The notes below the pieces were generated by a model. It saw only the letters and a program-made list of their open reading frames with translations. It was not told where the DNA came from and ran no database searches. Below are positions 24,767-34,029 of a stretch of 64,000 nucleotides of DNA, piece by piece; position 1 is the first letter of the stretch; every line of letters starts with the position of its first letter. The translations under genes and the position numbers were made by a program. This DNA comes from Maribellus luteus (GTDB lineage Bacteria > Bacteroidota > Bacteroidia > Bacteroidales > Prolixibacteraceae). The stretch spans positions 248,001-312,000 of the forward strand of contig NZ_QWGR01000004.1 of the NCBI RefSeq assembly GCF_003576475.1, given 5' to 3'.

Positions 24767-26104
24767 TTATTGCTTCGTAACCGTCAGTACGGCTTGCTGT
24801 ATGCCTGCCGACACATCGATGGTGAACACGTAGGTAGCATCTTCTTCGAGTGTTACTCCTGAAACAAGTCCAAGGTTACCGTTATCGCGGCCATTGGTAC
24901 CATCACCAATGAATACAATTTCACTGCTTGTTGAAATAGCGGCGCTTCCAAATTCTCCGCCCCAGCCTTTCTGGTGGAAAAACTTGAAGTTGATACCATC
25001 AAGGCTGATGTTTTTACCGCCGACTAAAGTCAATTGGTATTTTTTTGCACCAACCGGTGCCATACACAAGGCTTTGTCGGTGTTCCAGCCCAGGTAATTA
25101 TCCGTTAACGATGGTTTGCCAACATTGTCGCCAATCACCCAGATTGCTCCGGTGCCGTCGGCATTTAACGAAGCAACCGAATTACCGCTAAGTACTTCCA
25201 CTCTGAAGTAATTGAGTTTCAGGTTGGCAGAAATGCGGTATTTGCCGGTGATCGGAACAAAAGTATACAGCCCGTTTTCCTTTTTGGTGAGATAATCGGC
25301 ATCAATCCACCAGTCGGCAATGTTTTCCAATCCTTCAATGGTGATATCCTGACCCTGTGTGAGGTCCACATCGAGCTGGTAATTTTCCTTGTCGACCATG
25401 TGCATCTTTTCTCCGTTTAACAGGATTTCGAAGAAAGGAGCAGCTGCGTAGGTAAGGGTATTGAAGGTAACCGGGAAAGTTCCGGCAACCGGACTTACAA
25501 AAGGAATATTTGTAGTGGTGCCTTCGGTTACTGCACCGGCATCCCATCCGAATACGATTTCGCTTCCTTTTTCGTCGAGAGCCGGAGTTTTAATGTATGC
25601 CGGAAGATCGGTTGACGGGAAGGCCTCAGTAGCTGCATACTCGTTGGCTTGCCCGGTTGGGAGCATGGGGTACGAAGCATCTTCGGTTACCAAAATCAAA
25701 TAAGGATATTGTGCGCGGGTAACCGGCACATCAAAGGTTTTTGTGATTCGCTTGAGCGTAGTATTCACCAAAATAAATTCAAGCGTGGCCGTTCCGTCAG
25801 GTATGTCTTTGTGAAACGGTATTTCAATGACTCCTGAATATTCACCGTTTTCCTTGGTGCGGATGGTAGTCCGTTCTACTTCTTCGTCGCCAAAATACAG
25901 GATGGCAGTGAGCGTAGAGAGAGGAATTTCGTCGCTTACGGTAGCGGAAAAAGGCAGCATGTCGCCAAAATGTACATTCGAAAACTGGTTCTCCATTTCC
26001 AGAACAGGATTTCCCGCCTGCTGGATTTCGTTTACCTCGTCAGTACACGAAATGAAAGCCGTAAAGCCCACCAGTATAAGTATCAAGTATTTTAAGTTCT
26101 TCAT
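24767..26104 (-). CDS. Surface glycan-binding lipoprotein (SusE/F position, DUF5125/5121-like)
   Basis: 445 aa from the ATG at 26104, preferred over 26128 because it gives a direct lipoprotein signal (MKNLKYLILILVGFTAFISC, Cys20) and avoids overlapping the GH30 gene. The lipid Cys is followed by TDEVNE, an acidic pattern used for surface export in Bacteroidota. Ig-like N-terminal domain, then beta-rich domains with IWVIGDNVGKPSL and FKFFHQKGWGGEFG typical of SusE/SusF-like starch- or glucan-binding modules. It should hold the polysaccharide at the cell surface near SusC/SusD. It is the last gene before a terminator. Confidence 0.72.
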   Translation of the reverse strand: MKNLKYLILILVGFTAFISCTDEVNEIQQAGNPVLEMENQFSNVHFGDMLPFSATVSDEIPLSTLTAILYFGDEEVERTTIRTKENGEYSGVIEIPFHKDIPDGTATLEFILVNTTLKRITKTFDVPVTRAQYPYLILVTEDASYPMLPTGQANEYAATEAFPSTDLPAYIKTPALDEKGSEIVFGWDAGAVTEGTTTNIPFVSPVAGTFPVTFNTLTYAAAPFFEILLNGEKMHMVDKENYQLDVDLTQGQDITIEGLENIADWWIDADYLTKKENGLYTFVPITGKYRISANLKLNYFRVEVLSGNSVASLNADGTGAIWVIGDNVGKPSLTDNYLGWNTDKALCMAPVGAKKYQLTLVGGKNISLDGINFKFFHQKGWGGEFGSAAISTSSEIVFIGDGTNGRDNGNLGLVSGVTLEEDATYVFTIDVSAGIQQAVLTVTKQ

Positions 26105-26115
26105 TGTGTTAGTTT

Positions 26116-27612
26116 TTATTTTTTCCATCGATATGAAATCACAGATTTAGCAGGTACCTCGTAGCTGAAATGGTGCGAGCCATCGTCGAGCGTAATCAGC
26201 TTGGAAGCGGTATTGCTGTTGAGTAAAACCACAGCGTAGGTACCATCGGTATTTTCAAAGGCCGACATGTAAAATCCGCCGTCGGCAAAGCCCGAAGTTC
26301 CGATGCGCACGGCACCCGGTTTAACCACTGAGGATAAGTGCCCGATGATGTAGTAATGCGAGTTACGCGTGATGGTCGAATAGTTGGAACGATCGATGTC
26401 AACTGCGCCGTAACAGGTTTGGCAGCCACCTTCGCGGTTGGGCCCGCGCTCGCTGTCGAGCATCAGGTTCCAGACAATAACGCCCCTGCACCAGTTGTTT
26501 ACGGTGCCCAGCGCCACTTCCCGCATGTCGTCGATCAAACGCACTTCCAGGTTGCGACCATCGTTCCAGGTACCAATGGATGTTTCGGTGAAAATCAACT
26601 CCTTCTCGGGGTATTTTCCGTGTATATCCAGCAGTTCCGATTTGTCTCCGCCATAGTTGTGATAGGCCGCTCCGGCAACAAGCTCATCGTCGATTCCGGC
26701 ATCGTAGATTTTTACCGGATAATCGTTCTGATCCGCCATGTTATCGTAGTTGTAGTTATGGTCGAACAGATAGATTTTTGTGTTTAGTGAAGCTGCTTTT
26801 AATGCCGGAACCAGGTTGTTTTTTACAAACTCGAGTTGTTCTTCCCAGCCCATAAAAAGAGATGCTGAATTTCCGCGGTTCAATGGCTCGTTTTGCGGCG
26901 TTACGGAATAAATATTTATTCCCTGCGCGTTAAATGCCTGAATCCATTTTACAAAGTAGGTGGCATAATCAGCATAATGAGCCGGGTTTAGCTGTCCGCT
27001 GGTCCACGAGTTGAAGGGCTGCAAATCAGTCAGATTATTCACTTTCATCCAACGTGGAGAGGTCCAGGGCGATCCCAGGATTTTTATGTCCGGATTAATG
27101 GCCAGTATCTCCTTTATAATCGGGATAACGTAGTCATTTTCTTCGGATGTAAGCCCGAAATTTTCGATGCCGGGAACATCGCAGCAGGTGTATTCGCTTA
27201 GCGAGAAATCGGAACAACCAATGGAAATGCGGATGTAGCTTTGTCCCATTCCTTCGGTTGGCGAAAACGTTTCCTTCAGAAATTTAGTCCGGTTTTCTGC
27301 CGTCATCTGCATCAGGTTGTAACAGGTAGAGCCCGTTACAGCTGCTCCAAAACCATCCATGGTCTGGTACCTGGTGTTGGGTTCCAGCTTGATGGTGGTT
27401 GGCGACATATTGCTTTTCTCACTGAAATCAACAGCGTGCTTTTTGAAATCCTGTGCCCGGTTGCTGGTGGTAACATAAATCGTTACATCGCCGGTTTCGG
27501 TATCCGGAATTTCATCCACGCCGCCGTTGTCTTTGTTTTTGTCGCTGCAGGCAACAAATCCGCAAAGCACGGCCGCCAGTAAAATCAGTTTTAAATCGAA
27601 TTGTATCTTCAT
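26116..27612 (-). CDS. GH30 family beta-glycosidase (GH30_3-like), second copy
   Basis: 498 aa, lipoprotein signal with Cys22 (CGFVAC, then SDKNKD, an acidic surface-export pattern). Motifs: QTMDGFGAAVTGS, acid/base Glu242 in VTPQNEPLNRG, nucleophile Glu343 in LIFTETSIG. It is clearly related to the first GH30 copy but differs throughout, including an extra Asp/Gly-rich linker after the signal. Its position inside the SusC/SusD operon and its likely surface location suggest it is the endo-acting enzyme that cuts beta-1,6-glucan before import, with the other copy working on products. Confidence 0.88.
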   Translation of the reverse strand: MKIQFDLKLILLAAVLCGFVACSDKNKDNGGVDEIPDTETGDVTIYVTTSNRAQDFKKHAVDFSEKSNMSPTTIKLEPNTRYQTMDGFGAAVTGSTCYNLMQMTAENRTKFLKETFSPTEGMGQSYIRISIGCSDFSLSEYTCCDVPGIENFGLTSEENDYVIPIIKEILAINPDIKILGSPWTSPRWMKVNNLTDLQPFNSWTSGQLNPAHYADYATYFVKWIQAFNAQGINIYSVTPQNEPLNRGNSASLFMGWEEQLEFVKNNLVPALKAASLNTKIYLFDHNYNYDNMADQNDYPVKIYDAGIDDELVAGAAYHNYGGDKSELLDIHGKYPEKELIFTETSIGTWNDGRNLEVRLIDDMREVALGTVNNWCRGVIVWNLMLDSERGPNREGGCQTCYGAVDIDRSNYSTITRNSHYYIIGHLSSVVKPGAVRIGTSGFADGGFYMSAFENTDGTYAVVLLNSNTASKLITLDDGSHHFSYEVPAKSVISYRWKK

Positions 27613-27616
27613 TTTA

Positions 27617-29014
27617 TCAGAGCGTTACTTTTTCAATGTGTACTGTGTTATCGTTCAGATTAATTGTAAAACGATAATTGGCTGACTCAATCACCGGATC
27701 ATTTTCTCCGTTGGGAATGTCCCAGTTGTTATCGCCTGAAATAATCTGTTCGCCGGTAAATGTAAACTGGCCTGCTTTTTTCTCATTTGCCCAACCTGTG
27801 TTCTCAAAGGGTTTAAACCCGGCATAATGATCCTGGTCGCCCGGAGTATAAAAAGTTCCCTGGTAAACACCAGCGCTAATCTGACGCAGCAGAACATAAT
27901 TCATCACGTTACCAAAACCCCAGTCGGTATGTACCCTTTTGTGCCCCGGGTATACGGCATTGATTTCGTCGGAAGTTACATTTGTTGGATATCCCAGCCC
28001 CCAGCCGCAAGCCAGCAGGTACTCAGGATAGGCCGGATTATCGACTCCTACAAATATGTTCTTGCGAACCGGGTTGTAATAGAGAGTGTATTCGCCTGTT
28101 GCTCCGAGGAATTTAACCTGTGAATCAGAGATTCGCTCAAAGAAATCAGGATTGTAGATGTTGCTTGCATCTCCCAGTTTGCCAAAAACCTGGTACGTTT
28201 TACCGTTTTCGAGGGTGCGTTTCAGGGTGCGGAACGATTCACCATAAATATCCTGGTTGCCAAAAGCTGACAAGGCCAGGTCGTCTGCTCCCAGGTTACT
28301 TCCTGTAGTGGCTACACCAAAGGCGTAATTGTCGTAAACAAAAGCTTTGGTATAATCGGCATTGGGCGTATAGGCAAAAGCCGACTCGCCTGCTTCGCTG
28401 ATCATGGCCATTTGGCCATTCACATTGCCAAAAACAGCTCCGCTGTAATCGATGGTTTTATCGGCATTCAGCTTTTCAGCCACTTTAAAACGGAACGACG
28501 TTTCAAAAGTCAGTTCGGTTGCTTCAAACTTGTTTTTGTCGGAAGACCGGGGTGAAAGCATTGCAACAGTTCCATCGTCGGTAACCAGATAAAGTTGGTT
28601 GTATACCGGGCGTTTTCCTGTCAGGCCTGTAACTTGATAGGAGTCCTTTCCTTTCAGAACATTTGCAGCTACGAGGTTTACCACCACATCCGAATTATCG
28701 GCCTGGTTGTTCAGCAAGGGAATAAAAATGGACTGATTTACCAGGAATGTATCTCCTGCCATTGGAATTACTCCTGAAGCCACCACTCTTCCTTCTGATA
28801 CCACTTCGTATTTTAAGGTAGCAAGTATTGTGGCCGGATCACTCATCCGGGCGTTTAACGTAATGGAATCGCCAAAGGTAAAGCTTGCCGGGGTAACGGT
28901 TACGGCTTCAAAAACCGGAATTGATTCTTTGCGGGGGCCGTATTCATCGTCGCACGAAGCGAAGAACAAGCCAAGCACCCCGATCAGCATGAATATTTTA
29001 TATATCGAGTTCAT
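27617..29014 (-). CDS. Surface glycan-binding lipoprotein (SGBP)
   Basis: 465 aa. Lipoprotein signal ending FFASC with Cys21 followed by DDEYG, a strong surface-export motif. An Ig-like first domain (VTVTPASFTFGDSITLNARM) is followed by two or three beta-rich domains with regularly spaced aromatic residues (YLLACGWGLGYPTN, HYAGFKPFENTGW) as expected for glycan binding. It resembles DUF5016/DUF5125-type proteins found beside GH30 in beta-1,6-glucan loci. It lies 4 bp before the GH30 gene and 32 bp after SusD, so it is within the operon. Confidence 0.7.
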   Translation of the reverse strand: MNSIYKIFMLIGVLGLFFASCDDEYGPRKESIPVFEAVTVTPASFTFGDSITLNARMSDPATILATLKYEVVSEGRVVASGVIPMAGDTFLVNQSIFIPLLNNQADNSDVVVNLVAANVLKGKDSYQVTGLTGKRPVYNQLYLVTDDGTVAMLSPRSSDKNKFEATELTFETSFRFKVAEKLNADKTIDYSGAVFGNVNGQMAMISEAGESAFAYTPNADYTKAFVYDNYAFGVATTGSNLGADDLALSAFGNQDIYGESFRTLKRTLENGKTYQVFGKLGDASNIYNPDFFERISDSQVKFLGATGEYTLYYNPVRKNIFVGVDNPAYPEYLLACGWGLGYPTNVTSDEINAVYPGHKRVHTDWGFGNVMNYVLLRQISAGVYQGTFYTPGDQDHYAGFKPFENTGWANEKKAGQFTFTGEQIISGDNNWDIPNGENDPVIESANYRFTINLNDNTVHIEKVTL

Positions 29015-29046
29015 AATTATCTCTTTAAAAGTTTACTGTTCATAGT

Positions 29047-30585
29047 TTAATAGCCAGGGTTTTGAACCAGGTTGGGGTTCTGGTCGATTACGTCCTGTGG
29101 AATAGGCAGAATGTAGGATAAGCTGTTGAAGGGGTAAACCTGCGCGGGGCGTCCTTCATCCTTGTCGTAAACGGCATTCATTACTTCTTCCACTTTATCG
29201 AGGCGAACAAGATCGAACCAGCGCTGGCCTTCGAAAGCTAGCTCAAGCCGGCGTTCTTTCAGATAGGCTTGCATAATTTGCTCGTGTCCGGCAGTTGCCG
29301 ACGACGGAAGATTGCTTAGCCCTGCCCGGCGGCGGGTTTGGTTAATAATGGCAGCAGCCCCGTTGTAGTCGCCTTTGCTGATCAATGCTTCTGCTTTGAG
29401 GAGCAAAATATCGGCATAACGCAATTTAATAATGCTGTTGTAGGCGCTGCGGCATTTGTACATAAATGGATAATTGTCGGCCGGGTAATACACGTTCCAG
29501 TCGCATTGATAAAACACAACCGATTCCTGGTAGCGTTTATCGCCTACTTCGCTGTTAAATGTTTTTATCAGGTCGCGCGACGGTGTGATCCATTTTAGCC
29601 AGGTGAAGTAAAAGGTCCAGTCATTCAGCGGACGACCATACATCCAGGTTACCCAGTTGGTATTGCCGGGGAAAAATTGAGCTTCGTAGATGGTTTCCTT
29701 TGTATTCCGGGCTTTGGCATCAATGGCTTTGTTTTGCTGCGATGCCGGAGAATTGGGATCCGTTAAAGTAACGCCAAACAGATCGCCGAAGTTTTCCACT
29801 AATTCAAAGCCATCGCCGGCTAACTCATCGGCATATTTAATTACTTTGTCGTAATCGCGCAAAGGTTTTTCGGCATAGATCTTAGCGAGCAGAGCACGGG
29901 CAACTGATTTCGACAGCTGTGTTTTATCGGCAGCGCTGTTGTCGGGTGCGTATTGCAGTCCTTCCAAAAGGTCTTCTTCAATCTGTTGATAGATGGTCAA
30001 AGCGTCCGTTTGCGGCGGGAAATAAGCCGGGTAAACATCCTTGATGGTTTCGGAAGTAATGTCGCCGGCTACGGTGGTTACCAGCGGTACATTTCCCCAA
30101 ATCCGTACCATGTCGAAATAGATCATGGCCCGGAGGATTTTGGCTTCGGCCTTGTATTGCTGTCTTTCCGCCTGGGTTAAGGATGCGTCATTCACATCGT
30201 CGATAAAGTTAATCAGCCTGTTTGTTTGTGCCACATTGGCCATGTGCCCGTTCCAGTCGCGTCTCAGGTTAATGTTTGAACCTTCGATGGAGTTAACCTC
30301 AAAGGGAGTGGTTTCTGCATTGGGTGCACCTGCATAGGCGTTGTCGGAGTGCGATTCGGCAAGCAGCAACATATCAAGGTACCAGTGTTCCTGGCCGTTT
30401 TTAAAACGCTCGAGCAAGGTTTGCCGATGTAGCAATACAGCCGCTTTGTCTTTAAATACTACGGGTACGCTGTCCTGACTTACCCCTTCGGTTACATCCG
30501 AATAGGTGTCGATCGGATCGTAATCAAGCGAACAGGCTGCAAACAGGAAGGCAGATAGGATGGATAAAATATATTTTGACTTCAT
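29047..30585 (-). CDS. SusD-like outer-membrane glycan-binding lipoprotein
   Basis: 512 aa, lipoprotein with Cys19 (FLFAACSLDYDPIDT). RagB/SusD hallmarks: ADILLLKAEALISKGDY, a TPR-like helical core, AYLKERRLELAFEGQRWFDLVR near the C-terminus, and a final short domain with NPNLVQNPGY. It caps the SusC transporter encoded 11 bp upstream and delivers oligosaccharide to it. The substrate is inferred to be beta-1,6-glucan from the neighbouring GH30 genes. Confidence 0.93.
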   Translation of the reverse strand: MKSKYILSILSAFLFAACSLDYDPIDTYSDVTEGVSQDSVPVVFKDKAAVLLHRQTLLERFKNGQEHWYLDMLLLAESHSDNAYAGAPNAETTPFEVNSIEGSNINLRRDWNGHMANVAQTNRLINFIDDVNDASLTQAERQQYKAEAKILRAMIYFDMVRIWGNVPLVTTVAGDITSETIKDVYPAYFPPQTDALTIYQQIEEDLLEGLQYAPDNSAADKTQLSKSVARALLAKIYAEKPLRDYDKVIKYADELAGDGFELVENFGDLFGVTLTDPNSPASQQNKAIDAKARNTKETIYEAQFFPGNTNWVTWMYGRPLNDWTFYFTWLKWITPSRDLIKTFNSEVGDKRYQESVVFYQCDWNVYYPADNYPFMYKCRSAYNSIIKLRYADILLLKAEALISKGDYNGAAAIINQTRRRAGLSNLPSSATAGHEQIMQAYLKERRLELAFEGQRWFDLVRLDKVEEVMNAVYDKDEGRPAQVYPFNSLSYILPIPQDVIDQNPNLVQNPGY

Positions 30586-30596
30586 TTTGTGCAGTT

Positions 30597-33572
30597 TTAA
30601 AATTCAACATTTAGTCCAAAAACAAAGGTTTTACTGTGCGGATAGGTTCCCCAGTCAATGCCTTGTACGGCACCGCTGTTGCCCCACTGGTTTACTTCGG
30701 GGTCCATACCGCTGTACTTTGTTAACGTCAGCAAATTGCTGGCAGTAACATACGGTTGCAGGCGCGAAACACCCAGTTTGTTTAAAATGCCTCCATTGAA
30801 GTTGTAGGAGAAAGTAACATCTTTAACCCGGAGGTAAGAGCCATCTTCAACAAAATAACTGGAGGGTTGTATGTTGAACCCGGCTTTGGGAACTTCTGTA
30901 ATCTGTCCGGGAGTGCGCCAGCGTTCCAATACCCTGGTTGATTGATTTTTCAGATCGTGCATGCCCTCTGTATCACCTTTCGAAGCATTGAAAATATCGT
31001 TTCCAACAGAACCCTGCATAAAAATGCTCAGGTTAAATCCTTTGTACGAAAAGGAATTGGTAAGCCCGAAAGTAAATGCCGGGTTAGGATCGCCGATGTA
31101 GGTTTTGTCCGAAGCAGTGATTTTTCCGTCTTCGTTGATGTCGCGGTACATTAGTTCACCGGTTTCCGGATCAACACCATCGCTGATGTAGCCGTAAAAT
31201 CCACCTAGCGGACGGCCTGGCTCATTTCGTACCACACGTGTTTGATGAAACGCATCTGTTGTTTCTCCGTCGTAATAAATTTGCTGTAACTCAAGACTTT
31301 TTAATTCATTCTTGTTGAAAGAGATGTTGAAATCGGTATTCCAGCTAAAAGCTCCGGTAAAATTGCGTGAGCTTGCCGAGAATTCAAAACCCCGGTTCAT
31401 CATCTCTCCTTCGTTCCGAACAATGTTGCTTGCTGCGGCGGCTCCGGAAGGGAGTGAAACGTACATCAACATATCGGACGTGTGTTTCGAATAGTAGTCC
31501 ATTGCAATGGTCAACCTGTCTGCAAACAACGTGGCATCCATCCCAATATTTACTTGTGAAGTTGTTTCCCAGGTAAGGTCTGATGTTCGAAGATTTGCCT
31601 GTGTTATAAGTGGAAGCGCATCTTCCTTTCCGGTTTCGAACCAGGCCTGGCGCGTAATGTTGTACCGTTGCAGATAGGCATAATCACCCACTCCCGACTG
31701 GTTACCTGTTTGTCCCCAGCCTCCGCGGATTTTTAAATCACTGATCCAGTCGATGTCACGCATAAATTCTTCGGAAGACAGACGCCAGGCACCTGAAAGC
31801 GAAGGGAAGGTTCCCCAGCGAAGATCGGGGTGCAGCTTGGAAGATCCGTCCTGACGAATGTTGAACGTAAAAAGGTACTTACTTTCAAAGTTGTACGACA
31901 GACGTCCGAAAACAGACATAATGCCCCAGTCGGATGCCGAAGAACCGGTATTGTTCCACGAAATTTTGTTGGCTGCATTCAGTGTCTGGATATATCCGTC
32001 TTTAAAATGAGTTCCGTTAATGTAGCTTTGCGACCATTGAGAATCCGTCCACGAGGTACCGGCCATTGCTTCAAAGTTGTGTTTTTCCGCAAATGTTTTC
32101 TTGTAAGTCAATACATTGTCGAATACCAGAAGCGTGTTCATGCTTCGTGTGTCCCAGGCACTTCCCCAGTCATCTCTGTCTAACCCATGTACCGGAGGGG
32201 TGAATCCTGTTATTTTCCCGTTTCTGCGGTCAACAGTAAGCGATGATCTCAGGTTCAGCTCCGGGAGGAAAGTAATGGTTGCACTACCGGAGGCAATCAG
32301 ACGGTTTTCGTTGTTTTTATTGTTTTTGCCGTTTTCGAGCGATTCAACCGGGTTGGTAATGTTTTGCCCGAAAAACAGACGGTTGTACAAGCCTGTTTCC
32401 GGATTAATGACACTTGCAGCTGTAGGCAGGTTCACTACGGAAAGCACTACGCCACCGCGGTTGGAGCCGGCCCCGGTGGTTACGCCGTTACTCGTATTAT
32501 CAGAATACGACAGGTTCAGTCCAATATTCAGCCATTTACGTACCTGGCTGTCAACATTACTGCGCAGGTTATAACGACGGAAAAATGCAGAACTGAGCAC
32601 TCCTTTTTCATTCAAATAACCGCCGGATACAAAATAGCGGGTCTTTTCGTTGCCATCAGATATTTGTAACTGGTAGTTTTGGGTAATACCGGTTCCGTAT
32701 ACTTCGTCAAACCAATCGGTTTGATCGGTGGTCCCTGCGGGGATGGTTCCCGGGCGGATTTCGTCAATCAGCTCCTTGTACTGGGCGGCATTCAACGATT
32801 CAATCTGGTTGGCCACACGGCTTACACCCATTTGAACATTGGCTGCAATTTTGGCACCGCCGCCTGCTTGTTTGGTGGTAATAAGAACAACTCCGTTTGC
32901 CGCCCGCGAACCATAAATAGCCGCCGAAGAAGCATCTTTCAGGATTTGCATACTGGCAATATCCTGCGGAGAAAGAAAGCTCAGGTTATCAACCGGAACT
33001 CCATCCACCACATACAACGGCTCGTTGCTTCCGTTAAAGGAGGTGGTACCGCGCACTCTTACAACCATTTCTCCTCCGGGAGCTCCATTGGGCTGGTAAA
33101 CATTAACACCGGCGGCCTTTCCCTGGATAGCCTGCGCTGCAGAGATAATCGGGCGCTCGTCAATGTCTTTGGTTGAAACTGTGGAGACAGCGGTGGTTAC
33201 GTCTTTTTTGGCAACAGTGCCATAGCCAATTACCACTACTTCGTCAATTTGTTGCAAGTCTTCCTTCAATGAAATATTGATTTCATCTTGATTGGCTACA
33301 GCCACTTCCTGTGCAAGGTAGCCGATGTAAGAAAACACCAAAACGGCATCGTTGCCGGGCACGCTGATCAGGTACTTGCCGTCAAGGTCTGTTATCACGC
33401 CCTGCAAAGTTCCCTTTACCACGATGTTTACACCGGGCAATGGTATTCCGGCAACATCTTTTACAACTCCTGTTATGTTTTTGGGATTTTGTGCCTGAGC
33501 CGAAAAGCCAAAGCATAGGATCAAAAGCAAATAAACAAGAGGAATTTTTAGTTTAAAGAAATTAGTTCCCAT
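30597..33572 (-). CDS. SusC-like TonB-dependent transporter
   Basis: 991 aa, signal peptide ending FGFSAQAQ. A carboxypeptidase-regulatory-like domain (ITGVVKDVAGIPLPGVNIVV, about 34-110) is followed by the EVVVIGYG linker, a plug domain with LYVVDGVPVDNL and SRAANGVVLITTK, and a 22-stranded barrel ending in YPHSKTFVFGLNVEF. It imports oligosaccharides across the outer membrane with energy from TonB. First gene of the operon SusC-SusD-SGBP-GH30-SGBP. A consensus -7 box lies about 155 bases upstream. Confidence 0.95.
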   Translation of the reverse strand: MGTNFFKLKIPLVYLLLILCFGFSAQAQNPKNITGVVKDVAGIPLPGVNIVVKGTLQGVITDLDGKYLISVPGNDAVLVFSYIGYLAQEVAVANQDEINISLKEDLQQIDEVVVIGYGTVAKKDVTTAVSTVSTKDIDERPIISAAQAIQGKAAGVNVYQPNGAPGGEMVVRVRGTTSFNGSNEPLYVVDGVPVDNLSFLSPQDIASMQILKDASSAAIYGSRAANGVVLITTKQAGGGAKIAANVQMGVSRVANQIESLNAAQYKELIDEIRPGTIPAGTTDQTDWFDEVYGTGITQNYQLQISDGNEKTRYFVSGGYLNEKGVLSSAFFRRYNLRSNVDSQVRKWLNIGLNLSYSDNTSNGVTTGAGSNRGGVVLSVVNLPTAASVINPETGLYNRLFFGQNITNPVESLENGKNNKNNENRLIASGSATITFLPELNLRSSLTVDRRNGKITGFTPPVHGLDRDDWGSAWDTRSMNTLLVFDNVLTYKKTFAEKHNFEAMAGTSWTDSQWSQSYINGTHFKDGYIQTLNAANKISWNNTGSSASDWGIMSVFGRLSYNFESKYLFTFNIRQDGSSKLHPDLRWGTFPSLSGAWRLSSEEFMRDIDWISDLKIRGGWGQTGNQSGVGDYAYLQRYNITRQAWFETGKEDALPLITQANLRTSDLTWETTSQVNIGMDATLFADRLTIAMDYYSKHTSDMLMYVSLPSGAAAASNIVRNEGEMMNRGFEFSASSRNFTGAFSWNTDFNISFNKNELKSLELQQIYYDGETTDAFHQTRVVRNEPGRPLGGFYGYISDGVDPETGELMYRDINEDGKITASDKTYIGDPNPAFTFGLTNSFSYKGFNLSIFMQGSVGNDIFNASKGDTEGMHDLKNQSTRVLERWRTPGQITEVPKAGFNIQPSSYFVEDGSYLRVKDVTFSYNFNGGILNKLGVSRLQPYVTASNLLTLTKYSGMDPEVNQWGNSGAVQGIDWGTYPHSKTFVFGLNVEF

Positions 33573-34029
33573 AGATAAGTTATTTAATTAGTAACAGTTT
33601 TCATCCAGAAATAAACGCGTGCCCTTTTGGGGAAAACGCAACGCTTACCTCTTACTCAAACTCTGGTAAATAAATTCCGAACGGTATTATAGATTGTTAA
33701 ATAAGTCTGTCCTGTTTTATCTTTTACAAAGATATCTAATGACGAGGCCGCTTTTGGGGAGGCAAAAATTAAAGTGGATGTTTGCGTTGGTTTTAAATGA
33801 TTAGTTGGTTTATTATGTGGTTGTTAGGCCTGGATCGTGGGGTTGAAAAAGTGGAAGGGGAGTGGATTGTTGCGATGGAAATATTTGGTTTATCCGAGCT
33901 TCGAAGATGTTTTTGTTGGAAAATGAAAGAGGACCTTTGGGCTGGACAGGTGATGTTTGGCAGGCGTTGGTTTTTAAAAAATCAGGAAGGTTATGTTAAT
34001 GCCGGTTTCTGAAATTTTAGTGCTTGCTT
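33573..34029. other. Leader and promoter region of the SusC operon
   Basis: 457-bp non-coding stretch. It contains the minus-strand -7 box at 33727-33734 and a ~150-nt A/T-rich leader. A 71-codon plus-strand frame at 33797-34012 is Trp/Gly-rich and lacks family features, so I reject it. I see no clear terminator for the regulator gene that ends at 34030. Confidence 0.6.
33727..33734 (-). promoter_or_regulatory. -7 promoter box of the SusC operon
   Basis: The minus strand reads TATCTTTG, an exact TAnnTTTG match followed by TAAAA, a very common Bacteroidota form. A TTTG (plus-strand CAAA 33763-33766) lies 28 bases upstream, longer than the usual gap, so the -33 element is uncertain. Confidence 0.5.

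Noticed and set aside
33797-34012. 71-codon plus-strand frame in the SusC leader
   Set aside because: Composition is Trp/Gly/Glu-rich with no domain pattern, it has no good start context, and it lies in the promoter spacer of a minus-strand operon.
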